A stretch of 64,000 nucleotides of DNA from Stappia stellulata (GTDB lineage: Bacteria > Pseudomonadota > Alphaproteobacteria > Rhizobiales > Stappiaceae), in the NCBI RefSeq assembly GCF_020176715.1, contig NZ_JAIVMF010000008.1, positions 124,001 through 188,000 of the forward strand, written 5' to 3'. The notes beneath the pieces are model-generated. The model was not told where the DNA came from. It searched no databases and saw only the letters and a program-made list of their open reading frames with translations. Position 1 is the stretch's first letter, and every line of letters begins with the position of its first letter. The position numbers and the translations under genes are program-made. Shown one piece after another: positions 53,813 to 63,503 of this stretch.

Positions 53813-54754
53813 TCAGTCGTTTCCGGGCGCGCTCTTGGTCACGGCATCGCGGCCGAAGTTCGGAATGTCGGTGTCCTGACCCGCTTCGACGATGGAGCGG
53901 CGGATGCTGCGCGTGCGGGTGAAGAGGTCGAACAGCGCATCGCCGTCGCCCCAGCGCACCGCGCGCTGCAGGGCCGCGAGATCCTCCGAAAACCGCGCCA
54001 GCATCTCCAGGATCGCGTCCTTGTTGTGCAGGCACACGTCGCGCCACATGGTCGGATCGGAGGCCGCCAGCCGGGTGAAGTCGCGAAAGCCCGAGGCGGA
54101 GTATTTGATCACTTCCGACTTTGTCACGGCTTCCAGATCGTCCGCCGTGCCGACGATGTTGTAGGCGATGATATGCGGAAGATGCGAGACGATGGCCAGC
54201 ACCAGGTCGTGGTGGTCGGCATCCATGGTCTCGACGGTCGAGCCGCAGGCCTCCCAGAAGGCCGTCAGCCGGGCGACGGCATCCGCATCGGCGTCGTCCG
54301 GGGGCGTCAGGATGCACCAGCGGTCGCGGAAGAGCTCCGCAAACCCCGCATCCGGGCCGGATTCCTCGGTTCCCGCGATCGGATGGCCGGGAATGAAATG
54401 CACGGTCCCGGGCAGATGCGGGGCCATCTGGCGGATAACCGACGCCTTGGTCGATCCCACGTCGGTGACGATGGCGCCCGGCGCAAGCGCGGGCGCGATC
54501 CATTTTGCCACAGCCTCGCTCGCGCCGACGGGCACGCAGAGGATCACCAGATCCGCATCCGTCACCGCCTCGCCCGCGTCGAGGCAATATCGGTCGCCAA
54601 GGCCCAGTTCCTCCGCGCGGCGAAGCGTATGCTCCGAGCGGGTGGAAACGACGATTTCCGAGGCAAGGCCGTTGCGCCGGATGACGTGGGCGAGCGAGGA
54701 CCCGATCAGGCCGATGCCGATCAGGGCGACGCGGGAAAAGGGTGTGAAGGACAT
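53813..54754 (-). CDS. tyrC: Prephenate/arogenate (cyclohexadienyl) dehydrogenase
   Basis: NAD(P)-dependent decarboxylating dehydrogenase for tyrosine synthesis. The 313-residue protein has GIGLIGSSLAHVIRR near residues 13-27 (Rossmann), VGSTKASV, FIPGHPIAGTEESGP and ASGFRDFTRLAASDPTMW, the substrate-binding blocks. The length and the hisC pairing match alphaproteobacterial TyrC/cyclohexadienyl dehydrogenases rather than the fused TyrA. The ATG at 54754 begins the conserved part; the frame is open further back. hisC lies 52 bp upstream on the same strand. Confidence 0.92.
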   Translation of the reverse strand: MSFTPFSRVALIGIGLIGSSLAHVIRRNGLASEIVVSTRSEHTLRRAEELGLGDRYCLDAGEAVTDADLVILCVPVGASEAVAKWIAPALAPGAIVTDVGSTKASVIRQMAPHLPGTVHFIPGHPIAGTEESGPDAGFAELFRDRWCILTPPDDADADAVARLTAFWEACGSTVETMDADHHDLVLAIVSHLPHIIAYNIVGTADDLEAVTKSEVIKYSASGFRDFTRLAASDPTMWRDVCLHNKDAILEMLARFSEDLAALQRAVRWGDGDALFDLFTRTRSIRRSIVEAGQDTDIPNFGRDAVTKSAPGND

Positions 54755-54806
54755 GAGACTGCTTGTGGTTTGGGGGCGCCGCGTCTCGGCGGCGCCCGTG
54801 CCGTGA

Positions 54807-55931
54807 TCAGGCGGCGAGGAAGGCCTTGAGCTCCGCGATGACCGCGCGGTTCGCCTCTTCCGTGCCAATCGACATGCGCAGCGCATCGGGAAGGCCGTAG
54901 GCTGCGACTGACCGGAGAACGCATCCCCGGTCGCTGAGATAGGCGTCGGCCTCCGCCGCCGTCTTGCCCGGCGTGTCGGGGAAGTGGATCAGCACGAAAT
55001 TGCCGACGCTGGGTGTCACCGTCAGGCCGAGCGCTTCCAGCTCCGAGGTCACCCAGGGAAGCCAGGTCTCGTTGTGGGCAACCGCCGTCTCGACGAAGGC
55101 GCGGTCGCGCACCGAGGCGATGCCGGCGGCCTGGGCGGCGGCGGAGACGTTGAAGGGACCGCGGATGCGGTTCAGCACGTCGATCAGATGCGCCGGGCCG
55201 TAGGCCCAGCCGAGCCGCAGGGCGGCAAGGCCGTAGATCTTGGAGAAGGTGCGGGTCATCAGCACGTTCTCGGCCGTTGCGGCCAGCTCCATGCCGGCCT
55301 CGTAGTCGTTGCGGCGCACATATTCCGCATAGGCGGCATCGAGCACCAGAAGCACATGCGGCGGCAGACCGGCATGCAGGCGCCGGATCTCCTCGAAGGG
55401 AATATAGGTGCCGGTCGGATTGTTCGGATTGGCGAGGAAGACCACCTTGGTGCGGTCGGTGACGCGCGCCAGGATCGCGTCCACATCGGTCGCGAGATCC
55501 TTTTCCGGCGCGATGACCGGCGTTCCGCCGGCGGCGAGAATGGCGATCTTGTAGACTAGGAAGCCATGCTCGGTGAAAATGCCCTCGTCGCCCGGCCCGA
55601 TGTAGGCGCGCGCGACCAGTTCCAGGATCTCGTCGGAGCCGTTGCCGCAGATGATGCGCTGGGCGTTCAGCCCGTAGACCTCCGCGATCGCGTCGCGCAG
55701 CGCCGAAGAGCCGCCGTCGGGATAAAGCTCCAGATGCGCGGCCTGGGCCTTGAAGGCCTCGATGGCCTCGGGGCTGGCGCCAAGCGGCGTCTCGTTGGAC
55801 GAAAGCTTGTGCAGCTTGCTGCCGCCGGTCGACTTCGTGCGGCCGGGAACATAGGGCGCAATGTCCAGAATGCCGGGACGGGGCTGCGGGTGCGAGATGA
55901 CTGGTTGCATTTTTTTCGCCGATTCACGCAT
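54807..55931 (-). CDS. hisC: Histidinol-phosphate aminotransferase
   Basis: PLP enzyme converting imidazole-acetol phosphate to histidinol phosphate; alphaproteobacterial HisC can also act on aromatic amino acids, fitting its tyrC neighbour. The 374-residue fold-type I enzyme shows [30 protein letters not shown] and the PLP-Lys block [25 protein letters not shown] precedes them. Starts at 55931 or 55910 (MQPVISH) are both possible. It diverges from metX across 259 bp. Confidence 0.94.
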   Translation of the reverse strand: MRESAKKMQPVISHPQPRPGILDIAPYVPGRTKSTGGSKLHKLSSNETPLGASPEAIEAFKAQAAHLELYPDGGSSALRDAIAEVYGLNAQRIICGNGSDEILELVARAYIGPGDEGIFTEHGFLVYKIAILAAGGTPVIAPEKDLATDVDAILARVTDRTKVVFLANPNNPTGTYIPFEEIRRLHAGLPPHVLLVLDAAYAEYVRRNDYEAGMELAATAENVLMTRTFSKIYGLAALRLGWAYGPAHLIDVLNRIRGPFNVSAAAQAAGIASVRDRAFVETAVAHNETWLPWVTSELEALGLTVTPSVGNFVLIHFPDTPGKTAAEADAYLSDRGCVLRSVAAYGLPDALRMSIGTEEANRAVIAELKAFLAA

Positions 55932-56190
55932 TAAGTGTATATTGCGGCCTCACATCCGTCGGATCCTGCGCGCACGGACGGCGCGACGGTGACGACAAGG
56001 CGCGTTTGCGCGCATAGTCATAGGCAGAGTGCCTTGGGATGGCAAAAGAAATCATTGACCTCGGGCAGGCGCGCTCCTACGTCTCGAAGCCCTGAATTGG
56101 GGCGGAAACTGCCTCTCGCGGCGGCACTCTCGACGCGGTGCGCGGTCGGCATGCCTGCACACAGACGATGAAAAGGACGGTCGGTCTGCC
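55932..56190. other. 259-bp divergent region between hisC and metX
   Basis: On the metX side TTGACC (56055-56060) with TACGTC at 17-bp spacing is a weak promoter candidate giving a ~100-nt leader. A small hairpin (GGCA-GAG-TGCC) lies near 56025. Many alphaproteobacterial met genes carry a SAM-II riboswitch, but I do not find its conserved core here. On the hisC side TATACA (minus strand) close to the start codon could be a -10. Confidence 0.4.
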
Positions 56191-57441
56191 ATGACGCAGG
56201 AGACTTCACCGGAGGCGGCGCCGAACAGCGCGGCGAAGGGCGAGACGGGCGGGACGCAGGCCAGCGCGTCGCCGGCCCCCTTGAGCGAGATGGACGCGCC
56301 GTCGAGCCAGGTTCGCGCCTTTGGCGGCGACACCGCGCTCAGGCTCGATTCCGGTGCGCTGCTCGATCCCTGGCAGATTGCCTATGAAACCTATGGCACG
56401 CTGAACGCCGAGCGCAGCAATGCGGTGCTGATCTGCCATGCGCTGACGGGCGACCAATATGTCGCCTCCAGCAATCCGATCACCTCCAAGCCCGGCTGGT
56501 GGTCGATGCTCGTCGGCCCCGGCCGACCGGTGGACACCAATCTCTATTATGTGATCTGCGCCAATGTGCTGGGCGGCTGCCTCGGCACCACGGGGCCGGC
56601 CTCGACCAATCCCGCCACGGGCAAGCGCTGGGGTCTCGACCTGCCACTCGTTACCATCAAGGACATGGTGCACGCGCAGGCGATCCTGCTCGACCATCTG
56701 GGGATCGAGACGCTGTTTGCGGTCATCGGCGGGTCCATGGGCGGCATGCAGGTGCTGCAATGGGCGTCGAGCTATCCCGAGCGCGTGTTCGCAGCGCTGC
56801 CGATCGCCACCGCCGCGCGCCATTCCTCGCAGAACATCGCCTTCCACGAGGTGGGGCGCCAGGCGGTGATGGCCGATCCCAACTGGTGCGGCGGGCGCTA
56901 TTTCGAAAAGGGCGTGCGTCCGTCCAAGGGGCTCGCCGTGGCGCGCATGGCCGCCCATATCACCTATCTCTCGGATCCGGCGCTGCACCGCAAGTTCGGC
57001 CGCAACCTGCAGGACCGCGACGCCGTCACCTTCGGCTTCGACGCGGATTTCCAGATCGAGAGCTATCTGCGCCACCAGGGGATGACCTTTGTCGACCGGT
57101 TCGACCCGAACGCCTATCTCTATCTCACGCGCGCCATGGACTATTTCGATCTCGGCGCCGACTTCGGCGGCACGCTGGCCCGCGCCTTCCTGCATTCCGC
57201 GACCCGGTTCTGTGTCATGTCCTTCACCTCCGACTGGCTGTTTCCGACATCCGAGAGCAAGGCGATCGTGCGCGCGCTCAATGCGGCTGCCGCCAATGTC
57301 TCCTTCGTCGAGGTGGAGAGCGACCGCGGCCATGATGCCTTCCTGCTGGACGAGCCGGAAATGTTCCGCACCGTGGTTGGCTTCTTGACCGGCGCGGCCC
57401 ACGCACGCGGCATCGCGGCTCCGAACGGGGGGGCGGCATGA
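56191..57441 (+). CDS. metX: Homoserine O-acetyltransferase
   Basis: Acetylates (or by residue type possibly succinylates) homoserine, the first committed step of methionine synthesis. The 416-residue alpha/beta hydrolase has the nucleophile Ser182 in GGSMGG, the oxyanion-region CHALTGDQ, and SDWLFPT and GHDAFL holding the triad Asp and His. The N-terminal ~35 residues are a low-complexity Ala/Ser tail. metW follows with an ATGA overlap, the standard proteobacterial metXW unit. Confidence 0.95.
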   Translation: MTQETSPEAAPNSAAKGETGGTQASASPAPLSEMDAPSSQVRAFGGDTALRLDSGALLDPWQIAYETYGTLNAERSNAVLICHALTGDQYVASSNPITSKPGWWSMLVGPGRPVDTNLYYVICANVLGGCLGTTGPASTNPATGKRWGLDLPLVTIKDMVHAQAILLDHLGIETLFAVIGGSMGGMQVLQWASSYPERVFAALPIATAARHSSQNIAFHEVGRQAVMADPNWCGGRYFEKGVRPSKGLAVARMAAHITYLSDPALHRKFGRNLQDRDAVTFGFDADFQIESYLRHQGMTFVDRFDPNAYLYLTRAMDYFDLGADFGGTLARAFLHSATRFCVMSFTSDWLFPTSESKAIVRALNAAAANVSFVEVESDRGHDAFLLDEPEMFRTVVGFLTGAAHARGIAAPNGGAA

Positions 57442-58052
57442 GCGGAAAAACCAGCGTTCGCGGCGATCACCGGCTGGTCGCCGATCTGGTGGAACCTGGC
57501 TCCCGCGTGCTCGACATCGGTTGCGGCGACGGCGAGTTGCTCGATCTTCTGGTGCGCGAGAAACAGGTCGACGGGCGCGGCATCGAGATCTCCCAGGCCG
57601 GCGTCAACGCCTGCGTCGCGCGCGGGCTGTCCGTGGTCCAGGGCGATGCCGACAGCGATCTTGCGGATTATCCCGACGACGCCTTCGATTTCGTCATCCT
57701 CAGCCAGACCCTGCAGGCGACGCGTGCACCGCGCGTCGTGCTGGACCAGTTGCTGCGCATCGGATCGAATGTGATCGTGTCCTTCCCCAACTTCGGGGTC
57801 TGGCGCAACCGGCTGCAGCTGATGTTCCTCGGGCGCATGCCGGTGACCGACTATCTGCCCTATTCCTGGTACGACACGCCCAACATCCACTTCTGCACCA
57901 TCCGCGACTTCGTCTCCATGTGCGAGGAGACGGACGCGCATATGGTCAAGGCGATGGCGCTCAACGCCCGTGGCGAGCCGGTCGGCTTCACGGCGCCCTG
58001 GTGGGTGTGGAACCTGATCGGCGAACAGGCATTGTTCCTGCTGAAGCGGTGA
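57438..58052 (+). CDS. metW: Methionine biosynthesis protein MetW
   Basis: A 204-residue Rossmann methyltransferase-like protein that partners Met[17 protein letters not shown] near residues 31-46 is the SAM-binding-type motif, and [16 protein letters not shown] and [16 protein letters not shown] follow. The ending FSLL-type hydrophobic strand is intact. It overlaps metX by 4 bp. Its last 65 bp overlap the end of the opposite-strand methyltransferase gene. Confidence 0.94.
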   Translation: MSGKTSVRGDHRLVADLVEPGSRVLDIGCGDGELLDLLVREKQVDGRGIEISQAGVNACVARGLSVVQGDADSDLADYPDDAFDFVILSQTLQATRAPRVVLDQLLRIGSNVIVSFPNFGVWRNRLQLMFLGRMPVTDYLPYSWYDTPNIHFCTIRDFVSMCEETDAHMVKAMALNARGEPVGFTAPWWVWNLIGEQALFLLKR

Positions 58053-58809
58053 TACCGGCGGCTGCGGGCGGGGGCGACAGGCCCGTCGCCGCGCCGTCGG
58101 GAATGAAGGTCGGCCGGAACGAGCGGATCAGCCGGGTCTTGCCGACCGGCGTGCCGCGGTAGATCTGCTTTTCCGCCTCCACGAGCAGGAGCCCCGCGAA
58201 GGCCGGCCACAGGCGCTGTCCGACGCGCTCCCAGGCGCGCGCGCTTCGCAGGAGCATGCGCGATTTCGTCGGTGGCAGGAACAGCGCCTCTCCCGTGCCC
58301 AGCGTGTTGAACTGGCAGGAGCGCAGCAGCGCCTCGATCTGGCTGCGCGAGAACGGGCGTCCGTAGCCGAAGGGCGAGATTTCCGAACGTGCCCACAGGC
58401 CGCGCCGGTTCGGCAGCACGACGATCATGCGGCCGCCGGGCGCCAGCACGCGCCAGACCTCGCGCAGCATGGCGTCGGGATCGCCGCTGTGGTCGACACC
58501 GTGGACGACCAGCGCATTGTCGAAACTGTTGTCGAAGAACGGCAGCTCGGTCTCGTCGACCAGCGTTGCCGAATTTCGTCCGCCGCGCGGCCAGGCGACG
58601 ACGCCCTGGGCCGCCGGCATGGCTGCGACGCAGCGTTCCGCCTCGTCCAGATAGGGGCGCATATAGGGGCCGGCGTAGCCGATGCCGATCAGGCGTCGGT
58701 CGCGCAGCTCCGGCCAGAAGCTGCGGATCCGCGCCCCGACAAGCACCCGCATCATCCGACCCAGAGGTAGGTCGTAAAAGGTGCGCTGATGGACGACGTC
58801 GAGATACAT
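57988..58809 (-). CDS. Class I SAM-dependent methyltransferase
   Basis: A 273-residue methyltransferase of the Methyltransf_11 type. IGIGYAGPYMRPYL near residues 41-54 is the SAM motif (G-x-G variant), DNSFDNALVVHGVDHSGDPDAMLREVWRVLAPGGRMIVVLPN the conserved middle. The last ~35 residues are Ala/Ser/Arg low complexity encoded antisense to metW, suggesting the stop codon drifted. The substrate is unknown. It is divergent from gloB; this order (metW, methyltransferase, gloB) recurs in Hyphomicrobiales. Confidence 0.87.
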   Translation of the reverse strand: MYLDVVHQRTFYDLPLGRMMRVLVGARIRSFWPELRDRRLIGIGYAGPYMRPYLDEAERCVAAMPAAQGVVAWPRGGRNSATLVDETELPFFDNSFDNALVVHGVDHSGDPDAMLREVWRVLAPGGRMIVVLPNRRGLWARSEISPFGYGRPFSRSQIEALLRSCQFNTLGTGEALFLPPTKSRMLLRSARAWERVGQRLWPAFAGLLLVEAEKQIYRGTPVGKTRLIRSFRPTFIPDGAATGLSPPPAAAGITASAGTMPVRRSGSTPTRAP

Positions 58810-59034
58810 GAAGACCTGCAGCGACGGCCCGGTGGCGGGCTGGGAGGCCGATTGAACCCTTCCCCGCGCCGCGATGCAACCGTCTCGCGTGTCGCACCTT
58901 GCCCGCGCCCGCCCCTTGTCCCCGGCGCCGGGTCGGGGCAGGGTGGGCGCGCCGGCGCCCCGGGTCGATGGCGGGTGCCGGAAACCGGGCTGCGTTGTGG
59001 CCGGGGCGAAGCGAAACGACAGGAGACGATGGCG

Positions 59035-59820
59035 ATGAGCGAAGCGACGAAACAGGTCGAGATCCGGCAGTTTCCCTGCCTCGACGACAATTTCGGCGTG
59101 CTGGTCCACGTGCCCGCGACGGGCGGCACCATCGCCTTCGACGTGCCCGACGCCGAGCCGTATCTGGCGGAACTGGAGCGCGCGGGCTGGACGCTCACCG
59201 ATATACTGATCACCCACCATCACTGGGACCATGTCCAGGGACTGGGCGCGCTGAAGGCCGCGACCGGCGCGCGCGTCACCGGCCCGGCGCTGTCGCGCGA
59301 CAAAATCGCGGAAATGGATGCCGTCGTCGCCGACGGCGACACGATCACCGCCGGCGGGCTTGCGTTTCAGGCTCTGGGAACACCGGGGCACACGCTCGAC
59401 CAGATTTCCTGGTGGGCGCCGGAGGCGCATTTCGCCCATACCGGCGACACGCTGTTCGCGCTCGGCTGCGGCCGGGTGTTCGAGGGCGACATGGCGATGA
59501 TGTGGGCCTCGATGGACAAGCTCGCGCGGCTGCTGCCGGGTGACACGCGGATCTACTGCGGTCATGAGTACACATTGGCGAACGCGCGTTTCGCGGTGAC
59601 GGTCGACCCGGACAATGCGGCGCTGGCGAAACGGGCGAAGACCGTGGAGGGCCTGCGCGAGCGCAACCAGCCGACGCTGCCGACCACCATGGAAGACGAG
59701 CTTGCCACCAACCCCTTCCTGCGCGCGGGCGATCCCGGCATCCGCAAGACGCTCGGCATGATGGATGCGAGCGACGCGGAGGTCTTTGCCGAGATCCGCC
59801 GGCGCAAGGACAGTTTCTGA
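59035..59820 (+). CDS. gloB: Hydroxyacylglutathione hydrolase (glyoxalase II)
   Basis: Hydrolyses S-lactoylglutathione to lactate and glutathione, completing methylglyoxal detoxification. The 261-residue metallo-beta-lactamase-fold enzyme shows THHHWDHVQG (binuclear metal site), TPGHTLDQISWW, HTGDTLFALGCGRVFEG and CGHEYTLANARFA. The C-terminal HAGH domain ends with FLRAGDPGIR. AGGAG (59021-59025) favours the ATG at 59035 (9-nt spacing) over 59029. A DUF985 gene follows 48 bp later. Confidence 0.96.
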   Translation: MSEATKQVEIRQFPCLDDNFGVLVHVPATGGTIAFDVPDAEPYLAELERAGWTLTDILITHHHWDHVQGLGALKAATGARVTGPALSRDKIAEMDAVVADGDTITAGGLAFQALGTPGHTLDQISWWAPEAHFAHTGDTLFALGCGRVFEGDMAMMWASMDKLARLLPGDTRIYCGHEYTLANARFAVTVDPDNAALAKRAKTVEGLRERNQPTLPTTMEDELATNPFLRAGDPGIRKTLGMMDASDAEVFAEIRRRKDSF

Positions 59821-59868
59821 CCCGGCAGGCGCACGCCGTCGACACTGGTTTCAGCCAAAGGACTTTCG

Positions 59869-60315
59869 ATGCTCGATCCTTCGCTCTCCGCCCGGGATGT
59901 CATCCGCATCCTCGACCTCGCGCCCCATCCCGAGGGCGGTTACTACCGGGAGACCTATCGGGATCCCGCGACGGATGCCTCCGGTCGGGCGCGGTCGACG
60001 GCGATCTATTATCTGCTTGAGGCCGGCGACGTTTCGGCGTGGCACCGGGTGGATGCGGTGGAGGTGTGGCACTGGTACGCGGGCGGTCCGCTGGCCCTGA
60101 CCATCTCCGAAAATGGCCATGACGCGCGTGCGCTCCACCTCGGCGTCGATCTCGCCGCGAACCAGCGGCCGCAGGGCGTGGTGCCGGCCGGGGCCTGGCA
60201 GACGGCGGAAAGCCTCGGCCGCTGGACGCTGGTGGGGTGCACCGTGGCGCCCGGCTTCGAGTTCTCCGGCTTCGAGATGGCACCGAAGGACTGGCGGCCG
60301 GTGCCGCGCGGCTGA
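59869..60315 (+). CDS. DUF985 cupin protein
   Basis: A 148-residue single cupin of the DUF985 family. LDLAPHPEGGYYRETYRD near residue 16 and VSAWHRVDAVEVWHWYAGGPL (HxE-type metal site) are the family hallmarks, and VGCTVAPGFEFSGFEM ends the domain. The biochemical function is unknown; it may be an epimerase-like or sugar-binding protein. It lies 48 bp after gloB on the same strand and probably shares its transcript. Confidence 0.9.
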   Translation: MLDPSLSARDVIRILDLAPHPEGGYYRETYRDPATDASGRARSTAIYYLLEAGDVSAWHRVDAVEVWHWYAGGPLALTISENGHDARALHLGVDLAANQRPQGVVPAGAWQTAESLGRWTLVGCTVAPGFEFSGFEMAPKDWRPVPRG

Positions 60316-60456
60316 CGCGGCGCCGCCGATGCCGGGTGTGGCCTTTTGCACGGGGTTTCCCGTCTTGCGTTGCGCACGCGGGCCGTTACAGTGCGCGGCG
60401 GCTTTCCGCCGGATGCGTGATGCGTCCGGCACTCCTGCGACTGGACAATGGATCTC

Positions 60457-61677
60457 ATGGCACACAAAGATATCAAGAAGGTGGTGCTCGCCTATTCGGG
60501 CGGTCTCGACACCTCGATCATCCTGAAATGGCTTCAGACCGAATACGGCTGCGAGGTGGTGACCTTCACCGCCGATCTCGGCCAGGGCGAGGAGCTGGAG
60601 CCGGCGCGCAAGAAGGCCGAGATGATGGGGATCAAGGAGATCCACATCGACGACCTGCGCGAGGAGTTCATCCGCGATTTCGTCTTCCCGATGTTCCGCG
60701 CCAATGCGGTTTACGAAGGCGTCTATCTGCTCGGCACCTCGATCGCGCGTCCGCTGATCTCCAAGCGGCTGATCGAGATCGCCCATGAGACCGGCGCCGA
60801 TGCGATTGCCCATGGCGCCACCGGCAAGGGCAACGACCAGGTCCGCTTCGAGCTGGCCGCCTATGCGCTCGATCCCGACATCAAGGTGATCGCGCCCTGG
60901 CGCGACTGGACCTTCAAGTCGCGCACCGACCTGATCGACTTCGCCGAGAAGCACCAGATTCCGGTGCCGAAGGACAAGCGCGGCGAGGCGCCCTTCTCGG
61001 TCGATGCCAACATGCTGCACTCCTCCTCCGAGGGCAAAGTGCTCGAGGATCCGTGGGAAGAGGCGCCGGAATACGTGCATCAGCGCACCGTCTCGCCGAT
61101 GGATGCGCCCGATGTCGCCACCGAGATTACCATCGGCTTCGAAAAGGGCGACGCGGTCTCGCTGAACGGCAAGGCGATGTCGCCTGCGACGCTTTTCGCC
61201 AAGCTCAACGACTATGGCCGCGACAACGGCATCGGCCGGATCGACCTCGTCGAGAACCGCTTCGTCGGCATGAAGTCGCGCGGCGTCTATGAGACCCCGG
61301 GCGGCACCATCCTGCTTGCCGCCCACCGCGCGATGGAATCGATCACGCTCGACCGGGGTGCCGCGCACCTTAAGGACGAGCTGATGCCGCGCTATGCGGA
61401 GCTGATCTACAACGGCTTCTGGTTCTCGCCCGAGCGCGACATGCTGCAGGCGGCCATCGACAAGAGCCAGGAAAAGGTCGCCGGGGAGGTTCGCCTCAAG
61501 CTCTACAAGGGCAATGTAATCGTCGTCGGCCGCCAGTCGCCCTATTCGCTCTACTCCGAGGAACTCGTCACCTTCGAGGACGACCACGGCGCCTACGACC
61601 AGAAGGACGCCGCCGGCTTCATCCGGCTGAACGCCCTGCGCCTGCGCACGCTCGCCAAGCGCGACCGGTCGAAGTAA
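60457..61677 (+). CDS. argG: Argininosuccinate synthase
   Basis: Joins citrulline and aspartate with ATP hydrolysis in arginine synthesis. The 406-residue enzyme has the PP-loop AYSGGLDTS near residues 11-19, [18 protein letters not shown], the [13 protein letters not shown] citrulline/aspartate block and [19 protein letters not shown]. The ATG at 60457 (MAHKDIKK) matches family starts better than 60448. A 141-bp upstream gap separates it from the DUF985 gene. A ferredoxin-like gene follows directly. Confidence 0.97.
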   Translation: MAHKDIKKVVLAYSGGLDTSIILKWLQTEYGCEVVTFTADLGQGEELEPARKKAEMMGIKEIHIDDLREEFIRDFVFPMFRANAVYEGVYLLGTSIARPLISKRLIEIAHETGADAIAHGATGKGNDQVRFELAAYALDPDIKVIAPWRDWTFKSRTDLIDFAEKHQIPVPKDKRGEAPFSVDANMLHSSSEGKVLEDPWEEAPEYVHQRTVSPMDAPDVATEITIGFEKGDAVSLNGKAMSPATLFAKLNDYGRDNGIGRIDLVENRFVGMKSRGVYETPGGTILLAAHRAMESITLDRGAAHLKDELMPRYAELIYNGFWFSPERDMLQAAIDKSQEKVAGEVRLKLYKGNVIVVGRQSPYSLYSEELVTFEDDHGAYDQKDAAGFIRLNALRLRTLAKRDRSK

Positions 61678-61679
61678 CG

Positions 61680-62378
61680 ATGGCCCCGGCGCGGGAGGGG
61701 GAGCGGACGGCCGGTATCGGCGCCGCCCTCGACCGCGCCGGGTTCCGGCTCCTCGGTGGTTTCGCGCCGGAGGCCGAAGACGCCGTGCCCGATATCGCTC
61801 CGGGCGGTCCGACCGCCGGCCTGAGGCTGGTCGGCAGTCTGTCGAACGAACTCTTTCCCCTCTTTGACAAAAGCCCTGAGGCATGTGACGGCGCACCCGA
61901 TCCGCTCGACCGCTACACGCGCCGGGTGCTGACGCCGATTGCCGAGGCCGCGGGCATGGTCCCCGTCTTCGTCTTCGACGGGCCGCCCTATCATCCCTTC
62001 CAGCGCTGGGCTTTGCGCGTCGGCGGGGTTTCGCCCTCGCCGATGGGCCTGCTGGCCCATGAGCGCTTCGGGCCGTGGCTCGCTCTCAGGGCCGCCTTCC
62101 TGTCGCCTGAGCGGCTGGAGGCGGTTGCGCCCTTCCCAGGTGAGGGGCCTTGTCCATCCTGTGCCGACAGACCGTGCATGTCGGCCTGTCCTGCCGGGGC
62201 GCTCGGGCCCGGTGGCTATGACGTGCCGCGCTGTCTCGCCTATCTTTCGGAAAATCCCGAAGCTCCGTGTCACACCGGATGCCTTGCCCGTCGGGCTTGC
62301 CCCGTGGGGCGCGCCCATGCGCAAGGGGCGATGGAAGGGGCGTTTCATATGCGGGCCTTTTTCAAGGGTGCCTTTTGA
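61680..62378 (+). CDS. 4Fe-4S ferredoxin-like protein
   Basis: A 232-residue protein with a cysteine-rich C-terminal third: CPSCADRPCMSACPAGAL, then CLAY and CHTGCLARRACPVG. This gives enough cysteines for one or two 4Fe-4S clusters, arranged like QueG-type or tandem ferredoxin proteins. The N-terminal two thirds (GSLSNELFPLFDKSPE, FDGPPYHPFQRWALR) match a conserved domain of uncharacterised ferredoxins in this group and lack the corrinoid site of QueG. It starts 3 bp after argG. Its electron partner is unknown. Confidence 0.8.
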   Translation: MAPAREGERTAGIGAALDRAGFRLLGGFAPEAEDAVPDIAPGGPTAGLRLVGSLSNELFPLFDKSPEACDGAPDPLDRYTRRVLTPIAEAAGMVPVFVFDGPPYHPFQRWALRVGGVSPSPMGLLAHERFGPWLALRAAFLSPERLEAVAPFPGEGPCPSCADRPCMSACPAGALGPGGYDVPRCLAYLSENPEAPCHTGCLARRACPVGRAHAQGAMEGAFHMRAFFKGAF

Positions 62379-62460
62379 GGCGCGCCTGTCGCAAATCTTC
62401 AAGACCGGCGCTGCCCGGGCCGGGTACAGGAACGCACCATCGACCATCGGGAGACTGACC

Positions 62461-62859
62461 ATGAAATTTCGCTACACGATCCTCTATGTCGAGGATGTCG
62501 CCCGCACGCTGGCGTTCTACGAGCGCGCCTTCGGGCTGAAGACCGGCTTCCTGCACGAGAGCGGGGATTACGGCGAGCTTGTCACCGGCGAGACGAAGCT
62601 CGCCTTTTCCTCGCGTGCCCTGATGACGCAGCTTGGCAAGGCGCCGGCGCGCGCCGAGCCGAAGAGCCCGGTCTTCGAGATTGCCCTGGAGACCGACGAC
62701 GTCGCGGGCACGCTTGAGCAGGCGCGCGCGGCCGGGGCGTCGGTCTTGCAGGAATTGCGCGAGGAGGACTGGGGCCAGACGACGGCCTATGTGTCGGATC
62801 CCGACGGTTATCTCGTGGAGATCTGCTCTCCGGTCGCTGGCACCGCCAGTCCCGACTGA
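62461..62859 (+). CDS. VOC family (glyoxalase/bleomycin-resistance fold) protein
   Basis: A 132-residue vicinal-oxygen-chelate protein. MKFRYTILYVEDVARTLAFYERAFGLK begins the fold and ends with VSDPDGYLVEICSP, the metal-ligand Glu strand. The His of the first strand is replaced by Tyr (RYTILYV), so metal binding and enzyme activity are uncertain. It lies 82 bp after the ferredoxin-like gene and overlaps the AraC regulator, read on the opposite strand, by 52 bp at the 3' ends. Confidence 0.88.
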   Translation: MKFRYTILYVEDVARTLAFYERAFGLKTGFLHESGDYGELVTGETKLAFSSRALMTQLGKAPARAEPKSPVFEIALETDDVAGTLEQARAAGASVLQELREEDWGQTTAYVSDPDGYLVEICSPVAGTASPD

Positions 62860-63485
62860 GCGAGCAGGGCGAGGCGCGGTGCATCGCGCTTGAGCCGTGC
62901 CGGCGTCGTTCCGAACCACTGGCGGAACGCGCGGGTCATATGCGCCTGGTCGCTATAGCCGGCATCAGCGGCGATTTCGGCCAGGGGCGCCGCCTCGCCA
63001 AGCCGCAGGGCGGCCCGCCGTGCCCGCGCAAGGCCGAGCCAGAAGCCGGGTGCGGGCAGTGCATTGTCGCGAAACTGCCTTTGCAGGGTGCGCGGCGTCA
63101 CCGCCAGACGGCGTGCCAGTTCCGCCGTCGTTGCGTCCGGTCGCGCCTCGATGGCGGCGAAAACCTCCACGGTGGCGGGCGCGCGGGCGCAATGCTCCTC
63201 GATCAGGCGTTCGGGGGAAAGGAGGTCCTCCGCCGCTTCCGCGATGCGTGCGAGCAGCCGTGCCGCGTCGATCCGCGTGCCCGGCGCGAGGCGGTAGCCG
63301 GTCAGCCTTGTGCCGGGGGCAAAGCCGGTGGACAGCACGGGGCTGCTGTGCAATTCGCTGACGAAACCGGAGGGCTTTGCGCCTGGAGCCTCGACCATGA
63401 TCAGGTCGCGGCAGCCATCGGGGAGCACGAGGTCGCGGCAGGGCCGCGCGACGGTGTGGTGCCAGACATCGAGGAGGGGCGACAT
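62808..63485 (-). CDS. AraC family transcriptional regulator
   Basis: A 225-residue regulator. The C-terminal 100 residues form the AraC double HTH: TTAELARRLAVTPRTLQRQFRDN and PLAEIAADAGYSDQAHMTRAFRQWFGTTPARLKRD. The N-terminal part (PDGCRDLIMVEA, CRDLVLPDGC) resembles the DUF6597 sensor domain common in such regulators. It converges on the VOC gene with a 52-bp 3' overlap and lies just downstream of the polyprenyl synthase gene (18 bp), on the same strand. Its target and ligand are not readable. Confidence 0.9.
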   Translation of the reverse strand: MSPLLDVWHHTVARPCRDLVLPDGCRDLIMVEAPGAKPSGFVSELHSSPVLSTGFAPGTRLTGYRLAPGTRIDAARLLARIAEAAEDLLSPERLIEEHCARAPATVEVFAAIEARPDATTAELARRLAVTPRTLQRQFRDNALPAPGFWLGLARARRAALRLGEAAPLAEIAADAGYSDQAHMTRAFRQWFGTTPARLKRDAPRLALLAQSGLAVPATGEQISTR

Positions 63486-63503
63486 TCCGGCTCCCGGTGC
63501 GGC

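Noticed and set aside
53169-54587. A 472-residue minus-strand frame across folP, folK and tyrC
   Set aside because: Out of frame with tyrC and antisense to folP/folK; Arg-rich shadow.
55932-56190. SAM-II riboswitch upstream of metX
   Set aside because: The conserved core expected for SAM-II was looked for and not found by eye.
59851-61896. A 681-residue minus-strand frame over argG and the DUF985 gene
   Set aside because: Antisense to two confident genes; no domain content.
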